From an uncultured Parolsenella sp. (lineage in GTDB: Bacteria; Actinomycetota; Coriobacteriia; Coriobacteriales; Atopobiaceae), in contig CAKUNF010000001.1 of NCBI GenBank assembly GCA_934668375.1, forward strand, positions 153,691-217,690: 64,000 nt of DNA. The letters are read 5' to 3'. Below the pieces are notes generated by a model that was not told the origin of the DNA, ran no database searches, and was given only the letters and a program-made list of their open reading frames with translations. This document shows, piece after piece, positions 25,339 through 33,774 of this stretch (the stretch's first letter is position 1; every line of letters starts with the position of its first letter). The position numbers were made by a program, and so were the translations under genes.

Positions 25339-25635
25339 ATGAGGAATTGTGACATGACCTTTGACGTTGTTGGATCTTCCGCACTTCAGCCCACCTATTC
25401 CAATCCGCGCCTTCATGTCATAGATGGTCGTAGGCCGTCTTCAGATTGCGATCGTGCTACCGCTCGCAACCAGCTCGTCTCTCATGCCATTTCCGAGGCC
25501 GTTCGTTGGAACAGGGAGACGAACCCTTCCACCTGCGTCGCCGCCGCAATTTGCGATCACCAGCAGCTTGCGGGCGAGCTCGGATTTCTTCTCGTCACCG
25601 CCATTGTCGTTATCGGATGGATTCTTCTGTCGTGA
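25339..25635 (+). CDS. Small tail-anchored membrane protein, LexA-controlled (candidate SOS division inhibitor)
   Basis: I do not recognise this 98-residue protein. It has a polar N-terminal ~80 residues with four cysteines (4, 37, 66, 72) and a single C-terminal hydrophobic helix (LGFLLVTAIVVIGWILLS, residues 81-98), so it looks tail-anchored. It is divergent from lexA behind a TTGACA promoter covered by SOS-like boxes. In Bacillus the gene divergent from lexA is yneA, and in Corynebacterium divS sits near lexA; both are SOS cell-division inhibitors. Sequence similarity to either is not evident and no LysM domain is present. ATG 25339 has GAGAGAGG upstream; ATG 25354 is an alternative. Confidence 0.65.
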   Translation: MRNCDMTFDVVGSSALQPTYSNPRLHVIDGRRPSSDCDRATARNQLVSHAISEAVRWNRETNPSTCVAAAICDHQQLAGELGFLLVTAIVVIGWILLS

Positions 25636-25693
25636 CGTAATTTGGGCGTTTTGGCTGCTATCTGGACGAATCCATAGCTGCAGCGTATGGTAT

Positions 25694-25717
25694 GTATCGC
25701 CAGTGTTTCAGCGATAC
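25694..25717 (+). promoter_or_regulatory. Inverted repeat at the nrdR ribosome-binding site
   Basis: Perfect 7-base arms GTATCGC / GCGATAC separated by 10 bases, ending directly at the GGAGGA of nrdR. It could be an operator or an RNA hairpin limiting translation. It does not look like the usual NrdR box, which comes in tandem pairs upstream of nrd operons. Confidence 0.4.
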
Positions 25718-25727
25718 GGAGGAAGCC

Positions 25728-26180
25728 ATGCGCTGTCCCAAATGTGGGTGCGAGGAGTCCAAGGTCGTGGATTCAAGACCCGCCGAGAACAATGACTCGA
25801 TCAGGCGCCGCCGCGAGTGCGTTGCCTGTGGCTTTAGATTTACCACGTACGAGCGTAGGGAGGAGCTTCCCCTTGTCGTGCTCAAACACGACGGGTCAAA
25901 GGAGCCTTTTGACCGCGAGAAGCTCATGCGTGGCCTTGTCCGTGCAACCGTCAAGCGCGACATACCCATCGATGTGCTCGACAAGCTCATCGGAGACATC
26001 GAGAGCGAACTCAGGGATCACGGAACGACCGAGGTTGATTCGAGCGCGTTGGGCGAGATGGTCCTTCACCGTCTCGCGGATATCGATAAGGTTGCCTACG
26101 TCCGCTTTGCCTCGGTGTATCGAGACTTCAAGGACATCGAGGAGTTCTCTGCCGAGCTGAGGAGGCTCTCTGGTGAATAG
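25728..26180 (+). CDS. nrdR: Transcriptional repressor NrdR
   Basis: An ATP/dATP-sensing repressor of ribonucleotide reductase genes. The 150 residues have a zinc ribbon (CPKC at 3-6, CVAC at 31-34) followed by FRFTTYERRE and an ATP-cone (VVLKHDGSKEPFDREKL). ATG 25728 follows CGGAGGA; the longer open frame is leader. It overlaps dut by eight bases, linking dNTP-pool control with dUTP removal, directly beside lexA. Confidence 0.96.
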   Translation: MRCPKCGCEESKVVDSRPAENNDSIRRRRECVACGFRFTTYERREELPLVVLKHDGSKEPFDREKLMRGLVRATVKRDIPIDVLDKLIGDIESELRDHGTTEVDSSALGEMVLHRLADIDKVAYVRFASVYRDFKDIEEFSAELRRLSGE

Positions 26181-26622
26181 CGACATCGTCAATCTTCCCA
26201 TCAAGCGCCTCGATTCCGAGGTAGAGCTCCCCGCATACGCCTATGAGGGCGATGCTGGTCTCGATCTTCGCTCGAACGAGGACGTTGTGTTGGCTCCGCT
26301 CGAGAGGCGTCTCATCTCAACTGGCCTCGCCATTGCGATTCCCGATGGATACGCTGGCTTTGTTCAGCCGAGAAGTGGGCTCGCCCTTCGCGAGGGATTG
26401 TCCATGGCCAATACGCCCGGCTTGATCGACGCTCATTATCGTGGCGAGCTTAAGGTCTGTGCCGTCAACCTTGACCCCAAGCATTCCATTCACGTGGAGC
26501 GTGGCGAGAGAATCGCACAGCTTGTCATTCAGAGGGTGCCGACCGTTCATCTCTGCGAGGTTGATGAGCTGGACAAGACCGACAGGGGCAGCGGTGGCTT
26601 TGGCTCGAGCGGCGTCAATTAG
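26173..26622 (+). CDS. dut: dUTP diphosphatase
   Basis: A trimeric dUTPase of 149 residues that hydrolyses dUTP to dUMP and keeps uracil out of DNA. Motifs in order: AYEGDAGLDL (1), PRSGLALREG (2), NTPGLIDAHYRGEL (3), RIAQLVI (4) and the C-terminal P-loop-like RGSGGFGSSG (5). The GTG start lies inside the end of nrdR, with an 8-base overlap. Confidence 0.95.
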   Translation: MNSDIVNLPIKRLDSEVELPAYAYEGDAGLDLRSNEDVVLAPLERRLISTGLAIAIPDGYAGFVQPRSGLALREGLSMANTPGLIDAHYRGELKVCAVNLDPKHSIHVERGERIAQLVIQRVPTVHLCEVDELDKTDRGSGGFGSSGVN

Positions 26623-26653
26623 AACATAAGGCTCTTCGAAAGACGGAGGTCCC

Positions 26654-27622
26654 ATGACTCGGAGACAAGCTCACGAACCCCTGATTGTGGGAGGGGGACC
26701 AGCCGGCCTCACCGCCGCCATCTATGCCACTCGCGCGGGCCTGTCTCCGCTTGTCATCGAGCCGGCCTCCTTCGGAGGCCAGATTTCTTCCACAGACATC
26801 GTTGACAACTACCCTGGCATCGATGCTGTCGGGGGCATGGAGCTTGGCGAACGCATGCGCGCGCAGGCAGAGCGGCTGGGGACCGATTTCTCCTATGACT
26901 CCATCGAGTCGATTGGGTACGACCCTGTTAGCAAGACTTTTCATTTGCATGGCGATGAGGACTACGAGGCGTCATCGGTCATCTATGCGGCAGGGGCTTC
27001 TCCAAGGAAGGCTGGCTTTGTTGGGGAAGATGAGTTCCTTGGCAGGGGCGTTTCCTATTGCGCCACGTGTGACGGGATGTTCTATCGTGGCAAGAGGGTG
27101 TTCGTTGTCGGCGGAGGCAACACGGCCTGCGAGGAGGCGCTCTATCTGGCGGGGTTGGCCGAGGAGGTTACGCTTGTCGTTCGCAAGGACCGTCTGAGGG
27201 CGATGTCTTCGCTCGTCGATTCGGTCATGACGAATTCGAGAATTGTAATTAGGTACCTAACTACAATTCTCGAGCTAAGGGGAGACCAAGACGCGGGAAT
27301 TGCGCTTCCGACCTCTCTCGTACTGTCGATTGCAGACGGCGAAAACCCTCGGACGGAGGAGCTTGAGTTTGATCCGGGCTCCTTTGGCGTGTTTGTCGCC
27401 GTTGGGCGCGAACCCCGCTCCACGCTCGTTGACGGTCTCGTCGATCTTGACTCTGCTGGCTACGTGCTCACCAACGAGTTGATGGAGACCTCTACGCCTG
27501 GCCTGTACTGCGCTGGTGACGTCAGGTCAAAGCCGCTGCGCCAGGTCGTCACCGCGGCATCTGATGGCGCGATTGCGGGTGTGAGCGCGTCTGGATTTCT
27601 TGCTCGACGCCAACCTGCTTGA
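26654..27622 (+). CDS. trxB: Thioredoxin reductase (FAD/NAD(P)H)
   Basis: A 322-residue flavoenzyme with an FAD site (GGGPAGLTAAIYATRAG), redox-active CATC at residues ~136-139, an NAD(P)H site VVGGGNTACEEA, and the C-terminal FAD motif GLYCAGDVRSKPLRQV. It reduces thioredoxin, which in turn supports ribonucleotide reductase, fitting its place after nrdR and dut. ATG 26654 is preceded by GGAGG. The coding sequence carries an unusual near-perfect palindrome at 27236-27273. Confidence 0.93.
   Translation: MTRRQAHEPLIVGGGPAGLTAAIYATRAGLSPLVIEPASFGGQISSTDIVDNYPGIDAVGGMELGERMRAQAERLGTDFSYDSIESIGYDPVSKTFHLHGDEDYEASSVIYAAGASPRKAGFVGEDEFLGRGVSYCATCDGMFYRGKRVFVVGGGNTACEEALYLAGLAEEVTLVVRKDRLRAMSSLVDSVMTNSRIVIRYLTTILELRGDQDAGIALPTSLVLSIADGENPRTEELEFDPGSFGVFVAVGREPRSTLVDGLVDLDSAGYVLTNELMETSTPGLYCAGDVRSKPLRQVVTAASDGAIAGVSASGFLARRQPA
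27236..27273. repeat. 38-bp near-perfect palindrome inside trxB
   Basis: Nineteen-base arms centred on GGTACC between 27254 and 27255; 18 of 19 pairs are complementary (only A27248/C27261 fails). The tract is AT-rich and uses codons such as AGA, GTA, ATT, CTA and ACA that its GC-biased surroundings avoid, yet the encoded residues align with ordinary TrxB. Confidence 0.85.
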
Positions 27623-27845
27623 GCGACTTTATCCTCGCGCTACGAGGGCTAAGGCTGTCGTCTCGGCCTCTCTCCTATCAACCGACTCGAATTAACTGCG
27701 ATAATATATCTTATGTAAAGTAGAGCAATAAACGGAAATGCGGGCATTGATCGTGCGTTGAGTACGCGCCGTCAACGCCCCCACTTTCCCATTGGATGTT
27801 CCTGTCGGATGGAATTGAGCCGGCGCTAAGTGCGGCTCGTGAATC

Positions 27846-29444
27846 CTACTCAGCCGTCTGCTCAGGCGGCGCAAACGTTCCGTGGCAGATTCGTCTGACG
27901 GTTCGTTCGTTGTCATCGTCTTCGTGCTCGTCAAGAAGCACAAGGATCCTGTCACCCTCGAGGAGCTTCGTGGCGCCACTCGGAACGAGCTCCCTTCCGC
28001 AACGGCGAACCGAGACCACAAGCATTCTTTCGGGCCAGTCGATTTGCGATATGAGCTTGTCCGCGGCGTTGCATCCTGCCTCGATCACATAAGAGTGGAG
28101 CTGTCGCCCATGGCTTCCCCAGTGCTCGTGTGCCTCGTCCGCAGACGTGCCAAGTTGGCGTGCCAGCAGGTGCTCGTAGTAGGCGTCAACCTGCATAAGG
28201 TTGGCCGTCACATAGGAGATGACGCTGACGATGGCAAGCGAGAGGAGCTGCTCGAGGCTGCCCGTGAGCTCGAAAGCGAGCACCACCGCCGTGACAGGGG
28301 CCCTTATGGCTCCGGCGAACATGCCCGCGATGCCCAGCACCATGAAGTTCATGATGAAGTCTGGGCTCATCCCGAGAACTCGCGTGACAGTCGTGCCAAA
28401 TATCGCACCTGCCAGCGCACCCATGATGACGAGCGGAAAGAGCGTTCCTCCCGGCGTGCCAGCGCCAAAGCAGACGCCGGTAAACAGGTACTTTCCCAAC
28501 AGGATGATGGCGAGGGCCGTCAGGCCGATTCCCTGCGGGCGCATGAGCATCTCTAGAATCGCGTCACCACCGCACATGAGCTCCGGTGCGAGGAGCGCCA
28601 CAACGCCCGCGAGTGCAAACGGAATCAGGTAGCGAAGATAGGGCGACCTGTATCTGATCTTGGAAAGGAGATTCTGAAGCCCAAACATTCCCACGTTATG
28701 CAGGGCACCGATCACTCCCATAACGATGCCAAAGACGATGAGCAGGGCATATGCCTCGTGAGGGATGACCTCCGTGAGCTTGAAGCTGATGACGGGTTTG
28801 AGCCCAAGCACCTGGCTCGTGACGTAGTCGCTCATGACAGCGCTCATCATGACCGAGATGATGAGCGGCGCGTTGAACGTCTTATGAATCTCCTCGAGGG
28901 CGAACATCACGCCTGTGAGCGGCGCATGGAAAGCAGCTGCCATGCCGGCGCCCGCGCCGCAGGTGACGAGAAGCCGCTCCTCTCCCCTTCCGCGCTTGAG
29001 GAGCCGCGAGACTCCCTTGCCGGCCATGCCACCCAGCTGCACAGACGGGCCCTCTCGTCCCAGCGAGAGGCCGCCGAGCGCCCCGAGCGTGCCCTCTGCG
29101 AACTTTGCTGCGATGACACGGTGCCAGGGGGCCTCCATGGCACCCATGACCTCGGCATCCACCTGCGGTATTCCAGATCCAGACGTGGCGGGCTCCCAGC
29201 GGACGAGCGCGGCCACGACAACAGCCATTGCCAGCAGTGCCACGAACCAAAGCAACACGCGCATAGGGGACGCCGAGAAGCCAGAGACGACCTCTCTCAG
29301 CGTATGCTCGCCCCAGGTGAGGGCGAGGCGGTAGAGCGTCACGAGCGCACCGGCGAACAGACCGACCAACGCCCCCTCCCAGACGAGGCTCACCTGAAAC
29401 CTTCGCGAGAGGCGCCTGCGTATTGGATTATTGGTATGCCGCAC
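27846..29444 (-). CDS. ClC-family chloride transporter with C-terminal RCK_C/TrkA-C domain
   Basis: A 532-residue ClC protein. The selectivity and gating motifs are GSGIP (~89-93), GREGP with gating Glu131, and LEE with Glu184/185 at the position of the internal proton glutamate, so an H+/Cl- antiporter is more likely than a channel. GTLFP serves as the third chloride motif. About 450-520 form a TrkA-C-like cytosolic domain (LHSYVIEAGCNAADKLISQI, LLEGDRILVLLDEHE). The GTG at 29444 with AGAGGGG upstream is chosen; the longer frame has shadow-type sequence. It is convergent with trxB across 223 bases that I cannot assign. Confidence 0.9.
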   Translation of the reverse strand: MRHTNNPIRRRLSRRFQVSLVWEGALVGLFAGALVTLYRLALTWGEHTLREVVSGFSASPMRVLLWFVALLAMAVVVAALVRWEPATSGSGIPQVDAEVMGAMEAPWHRVIAAKFAEGTLGALGGLSLGREGPSVQLGGMAGKGVSRLLKRGRGEERLLVTCGAGAGMAAAFHAPLTGVMFALEEIHKTFNAPLIISVMMSAVMSDYVTSQVLGLKPVISFKLTEVIPHEAYALLIVFGIVMGVIGALHNVGMFGLQNLLSKIRYRSPYLRYLIPFALAGVVALLAPELMCGGDAILEMLMRPQGIGLTALAIILLGKYLFTGVCFGAGTPGGTLFPLVIMGALAGAIFGTTVTRVLGMSPDFIMNFMVLGIAGMFAGAIRAPVTAVVLAFELTGSLEQLLSLAIVSVISYVTANLMQVDAYYEHLLARQLGTSADEAHEHWGSHGRQLHSYVIEAGCNAADKLISQIDWPERMLVVSVRRCGRELVPSGATKLLEGDRILVLLDEHEDDDNERTVRRICHGTFAPPEQTAE

Positions 29445-29547
29445 GTCAATCCCCTCTTGCCTCACATGTACGGAAAAGCCGGCCGCAGCATATGGCCACG
29501 ACCGGCTGTGATTGTACGCCTCTGCCCGACAATGCCGAAAAACAGGG

Positions 29548-30096
29548 CTAGTCGACCTTGATGAGCGAGTAGATCTCCTGCGAGTACTCCTTGGCGATGG
29601 CCTCGCGCGGCTTGAGAAATGCGAGCTCGAGAATGAACGAGAAGCCAAGGATCTTTGCGCCAGACTGCTCCACGAGCTTTGCGGTGGCTAGGGCCGTGCC
29701 TGCCGTGGCCACGAGGTCGTCCACAATGATCACGCGATCGTCCGGCGTGAGTGCGTCCTTGTGAATCTGGAGCTCGTCGGTTCCGTACTCGAGGGCGTAG
29801 CTCTGCGAGTAGACCTCGCGGGGAAGCTTGCCGGGCTTTCGCGCCGGGACAAAGCCGGCTCCCAGGCGGTAGGCAACGGGAGCGCCAATGAGGAAGCCGC
29901 GGGCCTCGGACCCCACGACCTTCGTGACGCCCTTGCCGAGAAAGTGCTGCGTCATGGCGTCGACGCAGGCAGAAAAGCCCTGCTCGTCGGCAATGAGCGG
30001 CGTGATGTCCTTGAAGACCACGCCGGGCTCGGGATAGTCCGGGATGTCAACCACGAGGTTCTCGTACGGGAATGGCTTCTCGTTTGCGCCGTCCAT
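29548..30096 (-). CDS. apt: Adenine phosphoribosyltransferase
   Basis: Salvages adenine to AMP using PRPP. The 182-residue protein starts near YENLVVDIPDYPEPGVVFKDITPL. It has the substrate loop GSEARGFLIGAPVAYRLG, RKPGKLPREV, and the PRPP-binding motif VIIVDDLVATAGT. All are standard for the family. An AGGGGGC precedes the ATG. Confidence 0.95.
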   Translation of the reverse strand: MDGANEKPFPYENLVVDIPDYPEPGVVFKDITPLIADEQGFSACVDAMTQHFLGKGVTKVVGSEARGFLIGAPVAYRLGAGFVPARKPGKLPREVYSQSYALEYGTDELQIHKDALTPDDRVIIVDDLVATAGTALATAKLVEQSGAKILGFSFILELAFLKPREAIAKEYSQEIYSLIKVD

Positions 30097-30189
30097 GTGA
30101 TGCCCCCTGTTTCATCGCTATGCCGCCAGGATTGCGGCGTTACTTTGCTTGTTCCCCGTCAGTGCGCTGCTGAATCAGCTGCGTGGCCA

Positions 30190-30897
30190 CTAGTCTTCGA
30201 GCAGCTCTCTTCTGATAAGGGATCGCCTTACCGTGCTCGTGAGCTCGAGCATGCGGTCGAGCGTCATCTCGCGCCTGAGCGCTCGCTCGCCCTCGCTCTC
30301 TCCCTGGTGCCGGGAGATGGACGCGAGCGCCTGCTCGAACATCGGTATCTCTCGATTTGCCGCGGCTACGTACTGGCGCAGGTTCTTGGGCTCGATTCCA
30401 AAGTGCGTGAGCTCGGAGCAGGTGACGATGAGCTCGAGGTCTTGGCCACGGACGAGGTCCCTGCCTGCAGGCGAGCGAACGAGCCTGATGAGGCCGCAGT
30501 CTGCCATCTTGCGGACGACGGACATGCTCACGCCCAGAAGCTCGGGGATGCGGTCGATGGGATGCATCTCCGCCTCAAGCTCGGGGCTCACGCGCGAGAC
30601 GTGCTCACGCGCCTCCTCAAACCCGTTCTCGAGCTTCGTCTCCCCCGCCGTCGTCTTGCCGTCAAGCTCGTCTTTTATGACGCTCAGCGGAAGGAACTTC
30701 GTCTTTTGCAGGTACAGGATCGTCTCGAGCCGCTGGATGTCTCTCGATGAGTACAGGCGATAGCCACCGGGAGTGCGCGAGGGCGTGAGAAGACCCTCGT
30801 CCTCAAGGTAGCGCACCTTGGAGATGGAGAGGTCCGGATACTGGTCCTGGAGCTTGCGAACGACCTTGCCTATGGTGAGGTAGCCGGCGTCGGCCAT
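30190..30897 (-). CDS. MerR-type regulator, FtsR (Rv1828)-like
   Basis: A 235-residue regulator with an N-terminal winged helix (YLTIGKVVRKLQDQYP, then SISKVRYLEDEGLL, TPSRTPGGYRLYSSRDIQRL). This matches the actinobacterial Rv1828/FtsR subgroup, including the YLPL-type segment here read as FLPLSVIKDEL. A second MerR-like segment lies at about 115-160. FtsR activates ftsZ in Corynebacterium. It starts five bases after the FHA gene, and the same FHA-MerR order occurs in mycobacteria (garA-Rv1828). The longer upstream frame overlaps the FHA gene and is rejected. Confidence 0.85.
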   Translation of the reverse strand: MADAGYLTIGKVVRKLQDQYPDLSISKVRYLEDEGLLTPSRTPGGYRLYSSRDIQRLETILYLQKTKFLPLSVIKDELDGKTTAGETKLENGFEEAREHVSRVSPELEAEMHPIDRIPELLGVSMSVVRKMADCGLIRLVRSPAGRDLVRGQDLELIVTCSELTHFGIEPKNLRQYVAAANREIPMFEQALASISRHQGESEGERALRREMTLDRMLELTSTVRRSLIRRELLED

Positions 30898-30902
30898 GTG
30901 CG

Positions 30903-31322
30903 CTACTCGCCCGTGGCGATGCGCTGGGGGCGCGTCGTGTGGTAGACCATGCGGAACGTGCCCACCTGAATCGTCGAGCCGTCCACGATCGGGGCGCTCT
31001 TGACGATGGCGCCGTCCACCCACGTGCCATTGAGCGAGCCGAGGTCCTCGATGCGTGCGGAGCTGCCGTCGATGCGCAGCACGGCATGACGACGCGAGAC
31101 CGTCATGTCATTGAGGAAGACGGATGACGAGGGGTCGCGGCCAATCGTGATCTCCGGGGCATCGAGGACAAACGACGCTCCCGTCTGGGGGCCCTTGAGA
31201 ATGGAGAGGGTGGGATACCCGGGACGCGTCGAACCCATGAGGTCGGGCACGGTGGCATCCGCTGAAGGCATGCAGAAAATGGCCGTGGCATCCGCGGCGT
31301 TCTTGATGTTCTCGTCGGGCAT
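30903..31322 (-). CDS. FHA-domain protein, GarA/OdhI-like
   Basis: A 139-residue protein with a C-terminal FHA phosphothreonine-binding domain: GRDPSS at 61-66, SRRHA at 76-80, and SLNGT at 96-100. The ~40-residue N-terminal tail contains DATAIF with Thr13, positioned like the phosphorylated ETT motif of GarA/OdhI, which on phosphorylation is bound by its own FHA domain. GarA/OdhI control 2-oxoglutarate metabolism in other actinobacteria; targets here are unknown. ATG 31322 has GAGAGGGA upstream. Confidence 0.85.
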   Translation of the reverse strand: MPDENIKNAADATAIFCMPSADATVPDLMGSTRPGYPTLSILKGPQTGASFVLDAPEITIGRDPSSSVFLNDMTVSRRHAVLRIDGSSARIEDLGSLNGTWVDGAIVKSAPIVDGSTIQVGTFRMVYHTTRPQRIATGE

Positions 31323-31374
31323 AGGATCCCTCTCTAGATGGCTCGTTCGAAGTTCAATTGTAGCGCTCTTGGGC

Positions 31375-31749
31375 CTATCGGCAGGCGATGGCCTCGATGG
31401 CGATGGGCGCGCCACCTGGAAGCGACGTCACCTGCATGCGCGAGCATGCAGGCATTGGCCTGGGAAAGCGCTCCTCGCATGCGGCGTCAGCCGCGGCGAA
31501 GTCGTCCGTGCCGGCGAGCAGCACCGTCACCTTCGTGACCTCTGCGAGCGTGAGGTCAAGCTCGCAGAGCACGGCCTCGACGTTGGAGATGCATTGCGAG
31601 GCCATATCCTGCAGGGACCCACCGACGACGGCTCCCGTCGTGGGGTCTACCGGCGGCTGTGCGGAGACGAACACGTAACGGCCTGCGCTCGTCCCTTCCG
31701 AGAAGGGGGCCGAGGTACGAGGCGCCTTGCTTGCGGAGATGGCATACAT
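31375..31749 (-). CDS. ridA: RidA/YjgF family enamine/imine deaminase
   Basis: A 124-residue trimeric deaminase that removes reactive 2-aminoacrylate-type intermediates. The family segment GRYVFVSAQPPVDPTTGAVV, the active-site Arg104 (ACSRMQVTSLPG) and IAIEAIA at the C terminus are present. It lies 17 bases after dacA's... transcriptional predecessor order is dacA then ridA, both on the minus strand, so they may be co-transcribed. Confidence 0.9.
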   Translation of the reverse strand: MYAISASKAPRTSAPFSEGTSAGRYVFVSAQPPVDPTTGAVVGGSLQDMASQCISNVEAVLCELDLTLAEVTKVTVLLAGTDDFAAADAACEERFPRPMPACSRMQVTSLPGGAPIAIEAIACR

Positions 31750-31766
31750 GACAAACCTACCGTTCC

Positions 31767-32933
31767 TTAAGCAGCTGATGCATCCATGAGGTCTGGGCTT
31801 AGCTCGTCAACAAGCCCAAAGCCGCTCCTAGCATAGGAGAGCCTGTCGGTGGCGATGTAGGTGCATGCCCCCACGGTGCGGCCGTCTTGCTTCCACGTGC
31901 AGATGCCGGCCGCGTCTCCCGGCTCGAGGAGCTGCCCGGCAAACGACATGGTTCTCGTGTAGGTCGTGGGGCCTCCGTCGGGCCACACGAGCCCCGTCGT
32001 GGTCGCTTGGGCGCGGACCTGGCAGCGAAGCGCGAGGTTGTAGGCAAACGGCCGCTCCCCCATGCTTGCCTTGGAGCTTGCCAGGGTGTAGCTGTCGTAG
32101 GTGCCAAACGCCCAGTCGAGCAGCGCCTCGGTGTCCGTAAAGCGGCCCTCGCGCGTCTGGCAGCCAAGAACGACGGTGTAGAGCGTGGTGCCGTGGCGCC
32201 TCGCACAGCCCATGAACGCGGTGACGTTGTTGCCGGCACCCGTCTTGATGCCAATGAGGCCGTCGTAGTTCCCAAGCAGGTGATCCACCGTGGGGAAGGT
32301 CGTCTCCACGCCGTTGACGTTGACGGTCGTGGACTGCATGCGCACCGTGTCTGCGATGAACGGTTGCGTCGTCATCGCATAGCGCGCGAGAATCGCAAGG
32401 TCATGGACGGTCGAGTGATGCCCGTCCGCATCGAGGCCATGGGGGTTCTCGAAATGGGTGTCGTCCATGCCGAGCTCGGCGGCCTTGTCGTTCATCATCT
32501 GGACGAAGGCGTCCTCGGAGCCTGCGACGGCAACGGCCACCTCGTAGGCGGCGTCGTTTGCCGAGTAGACGAGCATGACGTGAAGCAGATCCTCGAACGT
32601 GGAGGTGCTTCCCATCTCGTAGCCGGCGACCATCGCGTTCTCGGCAAGCTCGGGCTTCGAGAGGGTGCAGACCTTGTCGAGCGGCGTACCGCTCTCGAGC
32701 GCCACGACCGCCGTCATGACTTTGGTGACGGAGGCCATGTTGATTTGGTCGTCCGGGTTCTTCTCGTACAGGACGTTGCCGGTGGAGTCGACGACGATGG
32801 CGGCCTGAGCCTCGCTGAGCTGGGGCTCGGAGGCCGCGGCGTGGGCCTGGCAGGGTGCGAGCGCGAGGACGGCAAGGACGGCGTACACAAAAGCGCACAC
32901 CCGGATGATTGCTCGTGAATTCCTCGTTCTCAT
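31767..32933 (-). CDS. dacA: D-alanyl-D-alanine carboxypeptidase (PBP5-type)
   Basis: A penicillin-binding protein that trims the terminal D-Ala from peptidoglycan stem peptides. It has a signal peptide (residues ~1-33 ending AHA-A), the S-x-x-K motif SVTK at 68-71, SAN at 124-126 and KTG at 230-232. A C-terminal beta domain follows, but no obvious terminal amphipathic anchor; the 388 residues are otherwise normal. The start lies one base after the stop of the upstream phosphatidyltransferase, so the two are one transcript. Confidence 0.93.
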   Translation of the reverse strand: MRTRNSRAIIRVCAFVYAVLAVLALAPCQAHAAASEPQLSEAQAAIVVDSTGNVLYEKNPDDQINMASVTKVMTAVVALESGTPLDKVCTLSKPELAENAMVAGYEMGSTSTFEDLLHVMLVYSANDAAYEVAVAVAGSEDAFVQMMNDKAAELGMDDTHFENPHGLDADGHHSTVHDLAILARYAMTTQPFIADTVRMQSTTVNVNGVETTFPTVDHLLGNYDGLIGIKTGAGNNVTAFMGCARRHGTTLYTVVLGCQTREGRFTDTEALLDWAFGTYDSYTLASSKASMGERPFAYNLALRCQVRAQATTTGLVWPDGGPTTYTRTMSFAGQLLEPGDAAGICTWKQDGRTVGACTYIATDRLSYARSGFGLVDELSPDLMDASAA

Positions 32934-32934
32934 G

Positions 32935-33633
32935 CTAGTTGCAGCGTCCCCTTCTGATGGACTCCTTGACGATCGCGGCGCCTTCCGCCGTGTAGACGAT
33001 CGCCGTGATGACGGACGTCACGCATCCCGCGTAGACGAACAGCAGACCTACCGGCCCGCCCACGGCATTGAGACCCGGAAGCCATGAGGCCTTGCAGATG
33101 CCAAGACCGTCGATGACGGGCAGGCCCAGGAGCAGGTCGCAGAAGCCGAACATGAGGAGTGCCGTCGTGATCTTGCCGATGTAGACCACGTCCACCGGGC
33201 GCTCCCGATACCTCCTCACGATGAGGGCACCTAGCGCTAGGTAGCAGTCCCTTGCGATGACGAGGACCGCCACCCAAGCGGGTAGCTCGCCTACGATGAC
33301 GAGGCCAAGCACGCCCGTGAACAGCAGGAATCGGTCGCAGACGGGATCGAGCAGCTTTCCGAACCAGCTGACGGTCTGCGTGCGTCGGGCAATCTGGCCG
33401 TCCGCCCAGTCCGTGCACGCGGCGATCGCGTAGGTGGCGATGGCGAGGGGGCGGCAGATGCCCTGGATGAAGAGCACGAGGAACAGGCAGGTGAGGAGCA
33501 TGCGCATGACGGTGAAGGCGTTCGCGAGCGTGAGGATCTTGCTCGATGGGTTGTCAGAGCTGCCCACGGGGGCGCTCATGTCGGGCTCGAAACCCTGGCT
33601 TACCTTCTTCTCTAGCCAATCCTTGAACGTCAA
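32935..33633 (-). CDS. CDP-alcohol phosphatidyltransferase family protein
   Basis: A 232-residue membrane protein with the complete catalytic motif (DWADGQIARR, then G and DPVCD) near residues 75-100 and about six hydrophobic segments. It is related to PgsA and cardiolipin synthase; the window already has a PgsA in the CinA fusion, so this may be a different transferase (for example cardiolipin- or phosphatidylinositol-phosphate-type). The sequence does not settle the acceptor. Confidence 0.85.
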   Translation of the reverse strand: MTFKDWLEKKVSQGFEPDMSAPVGSSDNPSSKILTLANAFTVMRMLLTCLFLVLFIQGICRPLAIATYAIAACTDWADGQIARRTQTVSWFGKLLDPVCDRFLLFTGVLGLVIVGELPAWVAVLVIARDCYLALGALIVRRYRERPVDVVYIGKITTALLMFGFCDLLLGLPVIDGLGICKASWLPGLNAVGGPVGLLFVYAGCVTSVITAIVYTAEGAAIVKESIRRGRCN

Positions 33634-33774
33634 AGCTGCTCCTTGTTTGCGTGCGGCGGCTTTGCCGATGCAAAGCGCTTAAGGGATGATACCCCATCGC
33701 CCGCGTTTCCCGTCGCTTGTGGGGCGCTCCGCAGACGAGTGACAAAACCGTTCGAATGACGGGCGGTGACGGGC

